DNA of 64,000 bases from Halomonas binhaiensis (GTDB taxonomy: Bacteria; Pseudomonadota; Gammaproteobacteria; Pseudomonadales; Halomonadaceae): assembly GCF_008329985.2 (NCBI RefSeq), contig NZ_CP038437.2, forward strand, positions 4,774,001 through 4,838,000. Direction: 5' to 3'. Made by a program: the position numbers and the translations under genes. The notes below the pieces were generated by a model, which worked only from the letters and a program-made list of their open reading frames with translations, did not search any database and was not told the origin of the DNA. The stretch's first letter is position 1. Every line of letters begins with the position of its first letter. Shown here piece by piece: positions 26,671 through 35,558 of the stretch.

Positions 26671-29600
26671 ATGAGCGATTTCGATGACAACGCTGAACAG
26701 CAGGCTTCCGGCCCTAGTGTTGAAGTAGAGGATAGCGAAGCGGTTGAATTGGTGTGTGAGATTCGCGCACAGATTGCACAACGTGTGACCTTCGCATCCT
26801 ATCAGTGTGATGTGCCGGTCATCGCTGATCTGGTGATATCCAACCCCTTTGACTATCCACTGGAAGAGCTGACGCTGCATCTCTCCTGTGAACCTCATCT
26901 TCTCGGCGAACGCACCTGGACCATCGACCGTATTGCCCCCGAATCGGAGCTACATCTGCGCGATCGCCGCGTCACGATTGCTGGAGGCCTTCTCGATAGC
27001 CTTAACGAGCGTAGCCGAGGAGAGGTAACGCTGGAGCTGCGTCAGGCTGATCAGGTTATGGCTACGTACCATCATCGTATCGTTGCTCTGGCACGTAATG
27101 AGTGGGGCGGTTCACAGTATATGCCGGAGTTGTTGGCAGCCTTTGTGATGCCCAACGATAGTGCTGTGCAGAGGCTGCTCAAGGAATCTTCAAGGATTCT
27201 CGAGAGTTCTGGAAAGCAAGGTTCGCTGGAAGGATACCAGTCGAAGTCGCGTAAGCGGAGCTGGGAAATCGTCTCAGGGATATGGGCGGCCGTTTCCTGT
27301 CGGAACCTGACTTATGCTGAGCCCCCGGCCAGTTTTGGCCGTAGCGGACAGAAGATCCGCTTCCCATCGATGATAGAGGAGCATGGGCTAGCGACTTGTC
27401 TTGATACGGCGTTACTGTTTGCTGCTGCAATTGAGCAGGCTGGCCTCTATCCCATTATCGTCTTTACCGAAGGCCATGCGCTGACAGGGGCCTGGTTGCA
27501 ACCACAGAGCCTGCCGTCGTTGACGGTTGATGACCCCATGGAGATCAGGAAAGCCATTGCCCAGCAGGAACTGGTGTTGTTCGAAACCACGATGGCGACT
27601 ACTGGTCACGCGCTTCCCTTTTCACGAGCGGTGAGTGAAGGGCGCCGCCAGGTTGCGGAAGAAAATGAGAGCCGGTTCATCTATGCGATCGATATTCGCC
27701 AGGCTCGTAGTAGAGATATTCAACCGCTGTCTTCGAGCGTTGCGCCTACGGTGGCAGTTGCGGAAAAGGACGACACCGTAGGAGGGGCTCCCCCCCTGGA
27801 TGAGGCTCCGGATTTACCGCCCTTTGAGGAGCCGCAGCTAGAGGAAGAAGTATCTGCAGAGGTTTCACCAGAGGAACGTCTTGAGCGCTGGAAGCGAAGC
27901 CTCCTGGACCTGTCGAAAAGAAATCGCCTATTGAATCTGAAAGCGTCCAATACGGCGATCCCGATTTTCTGCCCTACCCCTGATCAGCTGGAAGACAAGC
28001 TTGCTGAAGGAAAGAAGATCAAGATTATTACGCCACCGGAAAAAACGGCATCAGACGGTCAGGTCGATAGAGAGCTTTACCATCTTCGTACCGGTGAAGA
28101 TTTTGCTGAAAAGTTTGCTGCGGAAGCGCTCTCCAGAAATGAGATCGTCGCCAATGTCGATGTAAGGAGTTTGGAGAAGGGATCCATCGAGCTGTATCGC
28201 AAGGCAAAAGCTGATTTTGCGGAAGGTGGATCGAACACTCTGTTTCTTGCCTTGGGGATGCTGAGGTGGGCGCCCAAGGACGATAGCCGCAACAAGTATC
28301 GAGCACCTCTAATTCTCATGCCGGTGAAGATTGAGCGGGCCAGTGCGGCATCGCGCCCCTACCTGACCCGCCATGAGGATGACACGGTTTTCAATCTCAC
28401 CTTGTTGCAAATGCTGCATCAGGACTTTCAGATTGATATTCCCGGCCTGCAGGGCGAGTTGGTGGCTGATGACAGTGGCGTCGATGTCCGCAGGATTTGG
28501 GATATCGTTCGTGCGAAGGTAAGGGATGTACCTGGCTTCGAGGTTGTGGAAGAAGTTGTTCTGTCTACCTTCAGCTTCGCCAAATACTTGATGTGGAAAG
28601 ACTTATCCGAGCGAACGCAGTCGCTCAAGAATGCTCCTTTTGTAAAGCATGTTATTGATCATCCTCGTGAGCCTTATGAGCATGGAGCAGCATTCATCTC
28701 GCCACGAGATATCGATCAGAGAGTAGACCCGGCTGAGGTCCTGGCTCCTCTCAATGCTGATGCAAGCCAGATTGTTGCGATTCACGCTTCTGGCGGTAAT
28801 GGCGATTTTGTGCTGGAAGGCCCCCCAGGCACCGGCAAGTCGGAAACTATCGCCAACATCATTGCTCATAACCTTGGTCAAGGGCGCCGTGTACTGTTTG
28901 TCTCCGAGAAGATGGCTGCTCTTGATGTTGTTTATCGACGTTTGAGTGCCTGTGGTCTGGGGGACTTCTGTCTCGAACTCCATTCAGCCAAGGCCAACAA
29001 GCGAGCCGTTCTCGACCAGTTGGGAGCTGCCTGGGAAAATCGTGATGCTTTATCAAGCGAAGAGTGGAAACAGAAAGCGGAGCAGCTGGGTGCTATTCGT
29101 AGTGAACTGAATGGGCTTGTTACTAGCCTTCATGAGCCTGGTCCCGCAGGTATCAGCCCTCGAGCAGCGATCGGACGTGCCGTGCGCTATGGTGATGTCC
29201 ATCGTTTACGCCTGAACTGGGAGCGTGATGCGCAGGGAGTTGGTTATGCCGCCAGTCCACCGGAGTTTTCCAGGCTGGAAGATATCTCCAAGCGTCTGGG
29301 GCAGCAGTATGAAGTTCTGACTCCTGAAGATATTGAGGCTTTTGGTGGAATCACGCACACCCAGTGGTCATTTGCTTGGGTGGGAGAGTTGATTGCGGCG
29401 GCAGCGGGACTGAAAGCCGCATCCGAAGATTTAAGAACCTGCTACGAACTGTTTGCCCGACGTTTTGGAGTGGAAGCAACGAGAGATGATCCAGATGAAT
29501 ATGCCGCTCTTGCTGATGTAGCAGCCCTTGTTCCCGATTGTGCTGACCAGAACCTTGGTTTCGTATTATCTGCGGATGGTCGGGAAGCTCTACAGACACT

Positions 29601-32600
29601 TGAGAGCCTTGACAATCTGCTAGGCAAGTTCAGGAGTCAGCGTGAACAGGTTGCTGTTGGCTATGTAGACGAACGCATCGCTGGCCAACCATATGAGAGC
29701 TGGTCAGCCCAGCTAGAGGCGGCAAAAGGGAAGATCTGGCCGTTCAGTACACTTGCGGTTCGTGCATTGCGTAAGGAAATGGTAGTTCAATTGGGGTTAT
29801 CCGCTGGAGGTGGTGTTAACCCCACCCGGGACATCGCCGCCCTGCAGTCACTATCGGATCTTCAAGGCGAGATGGATCGATTGTCTGGGCTCCTGCCAGG
29901 TGGTACTCCCTGGCAGGGGCTGCAGACCGAGCCTGATCGTCTGGTCCATGCTATCGGCACTGGACACCGGCTTTGTAAAGTGGTCGCGCGACTGGCTGGC
30001 TTCGGTCATGACTATGTCGAGCTTCGCACACGTATCGCTCGTATTCTGTCGGATGGCCGCGATACTTTAGCACCAGGCATGCCAGTGGCCACTGCAGCGG
30101 AAGAGTTCGTGAAAGCCTATGTGAGGTTCGATGCTGATCGAAAAGGCTATTGCAGCCTGGCAGGAAGCGATGAGGCGAGTACCGTCACTCAATTGGCTGA
30201 TCTGGAACGTCAATGTTCACTGATTGGTGAACGTGAGCGTCGCTTGAATAGCTGGTGCCAGTGGGTCGCTGTCTGTCGCGAGGCCCGTCAGCATGGCTTG
30301 GCCTCAATGATTGAAGCTCTTGAACAAGGAAGCATAAGTGCTGATTGTACTGTTGAGGCACTGCGTACTGCCTATGCATGCTGGGTTGCTCCGATACTAA
30401 TCGACTCGCGCCCCGCCCTGACTCGCTTTTCGGCAGTTCGTCATGACGATCTGATTCGGACCTTCCGTGAATTGGATAAGGAAGTTGCAGAGCTAACCTC
30501 GTCGTATATACGCGCAAGGCTATCGAGTGGTATTCCCCATCGGGAATCTGGGACAGCGGATGCTGGTTATGGCGTGTTGTCCCGTGAGCTGCAGAAGAAA
30601 GCTAGACACAAGCCTGTCCGTCAACTCATGACCGAGATGGGTGACTCTCTGACAACACTGACGCCCTGCCTGATGATGTCTCCTCTGTCTGTTGCTCAGT
30701 TCCTTCCAACAGACAAGGTGTTTGATCTTGTCGTATTCGATGAAGCGAGTCAGATAACCGTTCCCGATGCCGTTGGGGCAATCGCTCGTGGCCGGCGCAG
30801 TATCGTGGTCGGTGACCCTAGGCAGATGCCCCCGACAAACTTCTTCTCGCGAGGTGCCGAGGATAGTGACAACGAGGAAGTGCGTGACCTGGAGAGCATA
30901 CTTGATGAGGCGCTTGCGGCAAGGGTGCCGCACCACAGGCTTACTGGGCACTATCGCAGCCGGCATGAAAGTCTAATCAGCTTCTCGAATCATGCCTACT
31001 ATGGTAGTCAGTTGGTGACTTATCCTTCTGCGGATACGACTGAGAGTGCAGTGTCGTTCCGGCGTATCGATGGGGTATATGCCAAAGGAAAATCTCGAAC
31101 CAATGAGATTGAGGCACGTGCTGTCGTCAAGGAAGTGGTTGATCGCCTGCGTAATCCGGTAACCCGTCATCACTCTATCGGAGTGGTAACGCTGAACTCT
31201 GAACAGCAACGCTTGATAGAAGATCTTCTGGATCAGGAAAGGCGATCAGATCCGGAACTTGAGCCATTCTTTAACGAGGGAAGCGAAGAACCTGTTTTCG
31301 TAAAGAATCTAGAAACGGTACAGGGCGACCAGCGCGATGTGATTCTGCTGTCAGTAGGTTATGGGCCTACGGAGCCAGGTACTCGCACCATGTCGATGAA
31401 CTTTGGCCCTCTTAATCGGCAGGGAGGGGAGCGCCGGCTGAACGTAGCGATCACCCGAGCGACGACAGAAGTCGTTGTCTTTGCCAGCTTCGATGCAGCG
31501 ATGATAGACCTCACCAGAACGTCTTCCGAAGCGGTCAAGGACCTGAAGAATTATATAGACTTTGCTGCACGTGGTCCGGTTGCACTTGGCGAAGCCATCC
31601 ACTCCATGGGTGGAGATCATGCCTATGACTCCGACTTTGAAATGGCTGTAGCCGAGCGACTGCGCAGCTTTGGCTGGTCAGTGCGTACTCAGATCGGCGT
31701 ATCAAAATTCAAAGTTGATCTTGGGGTCGTTCACCCAGACTTCCCAGGGAAATTCCTTGCAGGTATCGAATGTGATGGTGCCAGCTACCATAGTTCTCCA
31801 GCAGCAAGAGACCGTGATCGGGTACGCCATATTATTCTGGAAAATCTGGGGTGGAGGCTTCTCAGGGTATGGTCAACTGACTTTTTCCAAGATCCGGAAG
31901 GTGCTTGCGCCATTCTGAATGCAAAACTCAACGATATTCTGGAAGCAGATCGAGCGGCTTCCGAGGAAATCGAACAGATAGACGACACATCGTGCTCTTC
32001 TGGCGAGGAAGGTTTGATAGCGGTTGACCGGGCGGAGGAAGAGGCAGAGACCTCTGAGAAGCTTGATGGGAGTGAAGGAATGGGGGATGAGCTGACTGCT
32101 GAAGAGTTGGAGCCGGAGTATCAGCGAGTAGCTGGGCTTGCCTCTACTGGTGTTTTGGACGATCTGGGCGATCGTCATGAAAGTAGCTCGAGCCTAGCTC
32201 TGGATCCTGAGCGTTTTCATGACGCTGACTACCAGCCAGTACTACAGGAAATGGCCTTTGCAATGATTGATCACGAAGGTCCTATCACTTTCAAGAGGCT
32301 CAGTGAACGTATTGCTAGGGCACATGGCTTCCAACGAACCGGTCGTCAGATTCGACAGACAATTTGGAATGCAATCGATAAGCTCAGGGCGAATCAGGAG
32401 ACCCCAGACGAGGAGACAGTTTTCTGGCCTGAAGGTGTGACTCCTCTGAGGATGATAGAGTTTCGGGGGTCGAAGGTTGGTCAAGATATTAGAGAGTGGA
32501 GAGATATTCCCCACCCTGAAAAACTCGGGCTGATCAGTGACGTATTGAGTGATATTGGGCCTGAAGAAAGCGATGCTCTTGAGAGAGAGGTGGCCAAGAG

Positions 32601-32676
32601 AATAGGGGCTGGAAGGTTGACGGCTCAGCTACGTTCAGAAATTCGAACACTGACGGCAGATTTCGAGGATATCTAA
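26671..32676 (+). CDS. giant DUF4011/SF1 helicase/REase/DUF3320 defence-type protein
   Basis: 2001 residues from the ATG at 26671, which has a strong GGAGAGGAG upstream; the frame is open from 26605. Domains in order: N-terminal region with a transglutaminase-like core (ATCLDTALLF with Cys243 and GHA with His269); DUF4011 segment (LDLSKRNRLLNLKA near 405); SF1 Upf1-like helicase with GPPGTGKS near 717, DEAS near 1357, GDPRQMPP shortly after and RRLNVAITRA near 1588; a PD-(D/E)xK nuclease of the MTES_1575/Vsr type (about 1650-1760, IECDGASYH near 1698); and a C-terminal DUF3320 domain (about 1855-1910). Such proteins are linked to phage defence and resemble, from memory, the single-gene 'Hhe' type. 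A terminator follows. Confidence 0.85.
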   Translation: MSDFDDNAEQQASGPSVEVEDSEAVELVCEIRAQIAQRVTFASYQCDVPVIADLVISNPFDYPLEELTLHLSCEPHLLGERTWTIDRIAPESELHLRDRRVTIAGGLLDSLNERSRGEVTLELRQADQVMATYHHRIVALARNEWGGSQYMPELLAAFVMPNDSAVQRLLKESSRILESSGKQGSLEGYQSKSRKRSWEIVSGIWAAVSCRNLTYAEPPASFGRSGQKIRFPSMIEEHGLATCLDTALLFAAAIEQAGLYPIIVFTEGHALTGAWLQPQSLPSLTVDDPMEIRKAIAQQELVLFETTMATTGHALPFSRAVSEGRRQVAEENESRFIYAIDIRQARSRDIQPLSSSVAPTVAVAEKDDTVGGAPPLDEAPDLPPFEEPQLEEEVSAEVSPEERLERWKRSLLDLSKRNRLLNLKASNTAIPIFCPTPDQLEDKLAEGKKIKIITPPEKTASDGQVDRELYHLRTGEDFAEKFAAEALSRNEIVANVDVRSLEKGSIELYRKAKADFAEGGSNTLFLALGMLRWAPKDDSRNKYRAPLILMPVKIERASAASRPYLTRHEDDTVFNLTLLQMLHQDFQIDIPGLQGELVADDSGVDVRRIWDIVRAKVRDVPGFEVVEEVVLSTFSFAKYLMWKDLSERTQSLKNAPFVKHVIDHPREPYEHGAAFISPRDIDQRVDPAEVLAPLNADASQIVAIHASGGNGDFVLEGPPGTGKSETIANIIAHNLGQGRRVLFVSEKMAALDVVYRRLSACGLGDFCLELHSAKANKRAVLDQLGAAWENRDALSSEEWKQKAEQLGAIRSELNGLVTSLHEPGPAGISPRAAIGRAVRYGDVHRLRLNWERDAQGVGYAASPPEFSRLEDISKRLGQQYEVLTPEDIEAFGGITHTQWSFAWVGELIAAAAGLKAASEDLRTCYELFARRFGVEATRDDPDEYAALADVAALVPDCADQNLGFVLSADGREALQTLESLDNLLGKFRSQREQVAVGYVDERIAGQPYESWSAQLEAAKGKIWPFSTLAVRALRKEMVVQLGLSAGGGVNPTRDIAALQSLSDLQGEMDRLSGLLPGGTPWQGLQTEPDRLVHAIGTGHRLCKVVARLAGFGHDYVELRTRIARILSDGRDTLAPGMPVATAAEEFVKAYVRFDADRKGYCSLAGSDEASTVTQLADLERQCSLIGERERRLNSWCQWVAVCREARQHGLASMIEALEQGSISADCTVEALRTAYACWVAPILIDSRPALTRFSAVRHDDLIRTFRELDKEVAELTSSYIRARLSSGIPHRESGTADAGYGVLSRELQKKARHKPVRQLMTEMGDSLTTLTPCLMMSPLSVAQFLPTDKVFDLVVFDEASQITVPDAVGAIARGRRSIVVGDPRQMPPTNFFSRGAEDSDNEEVRDLESILDEALAARVPHHRLTGHYRSRHESLISFSNHAYYGSQLVTYPSADTTESAVSFRRIDGVYAKGKSRTNEIEARAVVKEVVDRLRNPVTRHHSIGVVTLNSEQQRLIEDLLDQERRSDPELEPFFNEGSEEPVFVKNLETVQGDQRDVILLSVGYGPTEPGTRTMSMNFGPLNRQGGERRLNVAITRATTEVVVFASFDAAMIDLTRTSSEAVKDLKNYIDFAARGPVALGEAIHSMGGDHAYDSDFEMAVAERLRSFGWSVRTQIGVSKFKVDLGVVHPDFPGKFLAGIECDGASYHSSPAARDRDRVRHIILENLGWRLLRVWSTDFFQDPEGACAILNAKLNDILEADRAASEEIEQIDDTSCSSGEEGLIAVDRAEEEAETSEKLDGSEGMGDELTAEELEPEYQRVAGLASTGVLDDLGDRHESSSSLALDPERFHDADYQPVLQEMAFAMIDHEGPITFKRLSERIARAHGFQRTGRQIRQTIWNAIDKLRANQETPDEETVFWPEGVTPLRMIEFRGSKVGQDIREWRDIPHPEKLGLISDVLSDIGPEESDALEREVAKRIGAGRLTAQLRSEIRTLTADFEDI

Positions 32677-32687
32677 ATTAGGCGTAA

Positions 32688-32725
32688 AAAAACTCCCGCA
32701 CTGGAAAGCTAGTGAGGGAGTTTTT
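32688..32725. terminator. bidirectional intrinsic terminator after the giant helicase gene
   Basis: AAAAACTCCC and GGGAGTTTTT form a hairpin together with a short CACT/AGTG inner stem, with T tracts on both strands. It ends the helicase transcript on the plus strand and can end the small minus-strand gene on the right. Confidence 0.9.
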
Positions 32726-32740
32726 CTGGTAAATAGGGTT

Positions 32741-32950
32741 TTATTCAGTTGAGACGGAGATGTCGATAAGGTTTAGCTCTATTTGATGCAAGGAATCGCA
32801 GACTTTTTTTGCATAAAAGTGGTCTCCCACCCAGTTTAATTCTTCTTTTATTGTGTTGATGTCGTACTTTATATCGTTCAGCGATTCCAGAATGTTTTCG
32901 TTCACATTTATTAGAGTGCTTAGCAAATATTCCAGGTGTTCCGTGTCCAT
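32741..32950 (-). CDS. small acidic helical protein, function unknown
   Basis: 69 codons, AT-rich, predicted almost wholly helical with heptad-like spacing (LEYLLSTLINVNENILESL). No family recognised. GAG lies about 10 bases before the ATG. The same frame stays open for about 30 more codons upstream (to 33046) with similar composition (PEDIEELTKFFKLLE) but without a normal start codon, so this may be either a short gene or the remaining end of a longer, truncated one. It sits between the giant helicase and the antitoxin-like gene. Confidence 0.5.
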   Translation of the reverse strand: MDTEHLEYLLSTLINVNENILESLNDIKYDINTIKEELNWVGDHFYAKKVCDSLHQIELNLIDISVSTE

Positions 32951-33270
32951 GGGCGTCTCAAGTAATTTGAAGAATTTTGTTAGTTCTTCAATGTCTTCAG
33001 GAAGCAGGGTTCTCGGATCTGTGCAGTAGTGATCGAGGATAGTATTTTAGTTGGATGGGAAAAAACATTGCCTCATGTCAATGAACGTATGCTTAATGTC
33101 TAGGCATAACCTATCGATAGATTGTTCATCTTTTTCACCACCTTCCGCAATTCGGCACTCGTGGCTTTGAGGTGCCCTCTTCCAGGGTGACTGTTTCATG
33201 GAGCCATGAGGTTTATGGAGCTGTGAGGTGCGCTTATATCAGTTGTCCTATCGATTCGGTCAAGTAGTAT

Positions 33271-33290
33271 TTAGACACAATAATGTCTAA
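33271..33290 (+). promoter_or_regulatory. operator 1 of the antitoxin-like regulator
   Basis: TTAGACA and TGTCTAA, seven-base perfect arms around a six-base centre. It shares the TAGACA/TGTCTA arms with the second palindrome 41 bases downstream, about four helical turns, so two regulator dimers could bind the same DNA face. Confidence 0.7.
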
Positions 33291-33312
33291 GCATGTTGTT
33301 TCATGCGTTTTT

Positions 33313-33330
33313 TAGACACAACTGTGTCTA
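33313..33330 (+). promoter_or_regulatory. operator 2 of the antitoxin-like regulator
   Basis: TAGACACA and TGTGTCTA, eight-base perfect arms around AC, ending 13 bases before the regulator's ATG. Its position over the start region fits autorepression. Confidence 0.7.
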
Positions 33331-33343
33331 TGTCGCTTGGCAT

Positions 33344-33631
33344 ATGGCCCGATATTCCCTGCATTCCGCCGCTGAGGTTCAACAGGACCTGGTCGACTAT
33401 CTCAGAGCCTGCCGCAAGGCGGCCAAGCTTTCTCGCACTGCGCTGGCCGAGCGCAGTGCGGTACTTGAGTCGACCATCAAGAAATTCGAGACGACTGAGC
33501 AGGTTTTACTCAGGCAGTTTCTGCTGTTGTGGCAGAACCTGGATGATCTGGTCAGGTTGCAGGGACTGACCGAGCCGGAGTCGCCGACTGAGCGCATGCC
33601 CACCTCCATAGACGAGGTGCTGTCCCGATGA
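33344..33631 (+). CDS. HTH (XRE-type) antitoxin-like regulator, apparently without its toxin
   Basis: 95 residues from the ATG at 33344. The helix-turn-helix (LRACRKAAKLSRTALAERSAV, then STIKKFE) and the C-terminal MPTSIDEVL resemble regulators that precede HipA-type kinase toxins. Two palindromic operators lie directly upstream. In intact systems the toxin starts at the antitoxin stop; here an ATG overlaps the stop (ATGA, 33628) but the frame closes after eight codons and yicC follows. I infer an orphan antitoxin left after loss of the toxin gene. The link to HipA is by similarity of the regulator only. Confidence 0.7.
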   Translation: MARYSLHSAAEVQQDLVDYLRACRKAAKLSRTALAERSAVLESTIKKFETTEQVLLRQFLLLWQNLDDLVRLQGLTEPESPTERMPTSIDEVLSR

Positions 33632-33665
33632 GCCTTTCTCAATCACAGGCCTGAACCAGGAACGA

Positions 33666-34529
33666 TTACTCAATATTCTGAATCTGCTCGCGCATCTGTT
33701 CGATCAACACCTTGAGCTCGACGGCGCAGCGGGTGGTGTCGGCGACCACGGATTTGGATGACAGGGTGTTGGCTTCGCGGTTGAGTTCCTGCATCAGGAA
33801 GTCGAGGCGACGGCCGACGGGGCCTTTCTGCTTGAGCTGGCGAGCGACTTCGGCAACGTGAGTATCGAGGCGGTCGAGCTCCTCGGCCACATCGGCCTTT
33901 TGCGCCATCAATACCACTTCTGCTTCGAGGCGCTGGGGGTCGAGTTCGACACTTAATACTTCGAGCTTCTCTTCCAGTTGTTTGCGCTGGCGCTCGAGGA
34001 TTTCGGGCATACGGGCGCGTACTTCGGCAACGACTTCGCTGATCGCGGACAAGCGTTCCTCGATCAGTTCCTTGAGCCTCTGGCCTTCGCGCTGACGACC
34101 TTCGATCAGGTCATTGAGGGACTGCTTGAACAGGTCGGTAGCGGCCTGCTTGATGGCGTCCATATCCAGTCCGGAGCTTTGCAGCACGCCTGGGTGGTCA
34201 AGCAGGGCGAGGGCATTGGGCATGGGCGCTTCGGGGAGTGCTGTTCGCACTTCCTTCAAGGCTCCGGACAAGGCCTTGAGCCGCTCTGCATTGACTGTCA
34301 GGGTTTCACTGGCCTCACTAGGTTCGAAGCGCAGGTTGCATTCCAGCTTGCCGCGGGCGATGCGGTTGCGTAGTGCCTCGCGAAATGCAGGTTCCAGGTC
34401 GCGCAGACTTTCCGGCAAGCGAAAGTGTGGTTCCAGGTAGCGTTGGTTCACACTGCGCAACTCCAGCTGCAGGCTGCCCCAGTCGGCTTCATGTTCCTGG
34501 CGTGAGAAGGCGGTCATGCTGTGAACCAT
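33666..34529 (-). CDS. yicC: YicC family endoribonuclease-like protein
   Basis: 287 residues starting MVHSMTAFSRQE, the conserved YicC N-terminus; the C-terminal DUF1732 ends with HVAEVARQL...GRRLDFLMQELNREANT, near-invariant in the family. Recent work assigns YicC/YloC proteins endoribonuclease activity. The gene diverges from rph across about 180 bp, the standard gammaproteobacterial arrangement. It marks the return to the conserved chromosomal backbone after the defence island. Confidence 0.95.
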   Translation of the reverse strand: MVHSMTAFSRQEHEADWGSLQLELRSVNQRYLEPHFRLPESLRDLEPAFREALRNRIARGKLECNLRFEPSEASETLTVNAERLKALSGALKEVRTALPEAPMPNALALLDHPGVLQSSGLDMDAIKQAATDLFKQSLNDLIEGRQREGQRLKELIEERLSAISEVVAEVRARMPEILERQRKQLEEKLEVLSVELDPQRLEAEVVLMAQKADVAEELDRLDTHVAEVARQLKQKGPVGRRLDFLMQELNREANTLSSKSVVADTTRCAVELKVLIEQMREQIQNIE

Positions 34530-34707
34530 GGCGGGCTCCTGAATGAATAGATGGGTCTGATAGATGAGCGCTCGGGCCAGTTTACCTGATTGGCTGGCCT
34601 ACCCGGGGAATGATTGCGGTAGAATGGCGGCCCATTGCCAATTTTCCTGCCTGCCACCTCATGGACTTATCTTCCTGTGTTCGGTGGTGGGCGCCAAGTG
34701 AGGTGTC

Positions 34708-35448
34708 ATGTCTTCATCGGACATTCGCCGTCCCAGCGGACGCGCTTTCGACCAGACCCGCGAAATCCAACTCACCCGTGACTACACTCGCCATGCTGAA
34801 GGTTCGGTACTGGTGGAGTTCGGTGATACCAAAGTGCTGTGCAATGCCTCTGTCGAGGCGGGTGTACCGCGCTGGCTGCGTGGCAAGCACCAAGGCTGGG
34901 TGACGGCAGAATATGGCATGCTGCCGCGAGCAACTCATTCCCGTAGTGGGCGCGAGGCGGCGCGGGGCCAGCAAGGTGGACGGACACTGGAGATTCAGCG
35001 CCTGATCGGTCGCTCGCTGCGCGCGGCGGTGGATCTGAAAAAGCTCGGCGAGTTCACCATCACCCTGGATTGCGACGTGATCCAGGCGGATGGTGGTACA
35101 CGCACGGCTTCTATCACCGGGGGCTGTGTCGCGCTGGTTGACGCCATTCGCCATCTTCAGCGCAAGAAACTGATCAAGAGCGATCCATTCAAGCAGCTGG
35201 TCAGCTCCGTATCGGTTGGGTTGTACAAGGGACAACCCGTCGTCGACCTGGATTATCCGGAAGACTCCAAGGCCGATACCGACATGAATGTCGTGATTGC
35301 TGAAAGTGGTGAGTTGATAGAGGTACAAGGAACGGCTGAAGCAGGTACCTTTACCCGGTCACAGCTCAACGCCATGCTCGACCTGGCCGAGAAAGCGGGT
35401 GCCGAGCTGTTCGAGCATCAGCGCGAAGCCTTGGGGGTTCGTGGCTGA
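34708..35448 (+). CDS. rph: ribonuclease PH
   Basis: 246 residues, full length. RNase PH trims tRNA 3' ends phosphorolytically. Conserved features include [13 protein letters not shown] at the start, the Arg-rich [25 protein letters not shown] segment, and the acidic [17 protein letters not shown] motif of the active site. GAGG lies before the ATG. A strong hairpin follows, and the next gene is convergent. Confidence 0.97.
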   Translation: MSSSDIRRPSGRAFDQTREIQLTRDYTRHAEGSVLVEFGDTKVLCNASVEAGVPRWLRGKHQGWVTAEYGMLPRATHSRSGREAARGQQGGRTLEIQRLIGRSLRAAVDLKKLGEFTITLDCDVIQADGGTRTASITGGCVALVDAIRHLQRKKLIKSDPFKQLVSSVSVGLYKGQPVVDLDYPEDSKADTDMNVVIAESGELIEVQGTAEAGTFTRSQLNAMLDLAEKAGAELFEHQREALGVRG

Positions 35449-35489
35449 GCTGCGCCTCCCACTAGCCTCTGCGTCTCCCTGGAAACGAC

Positions 35490-35513
35490 AACGCCGGCCC
35501 TCGGGCCGGCGTT
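35490..35513. terminator. hairpin between rph and the convergent Crc-like gene
   Basis: AACGCCGGCCC and GGGCCGGCGTT pair perfectly over 11 bp with only two bases between them (a cruciform-like palindrome or a stem with a slightly opened tip). It lies between convergent genes and probably stops transcription from both sides, although the T tract is short. Confidence 0.7.
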
Positions 35514-35558
35514 GAGTTATCCGGCCCGTATCCGGGCCAGACGGCGACGCGAACGGGA

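Larger units (their letters stand above)
32951..33343. other. intergenic region with operator sites, right edge of the defence island
   Basis: About 390 bp, AT-rich in the left half. The left 95 bases may be the 5' end of a truncated version of the small minus-strand gene. The right part holds two palindromes described separately and a further half-site (TAATGTCTA, about 33094-33102). Confidence 0.5.

Noticed and set aside
33628..33654. HipA-like toxin start
   Set aside because: The ATGA junction is suggestive, but the frame closes after eight codons and has no toxin similarity.
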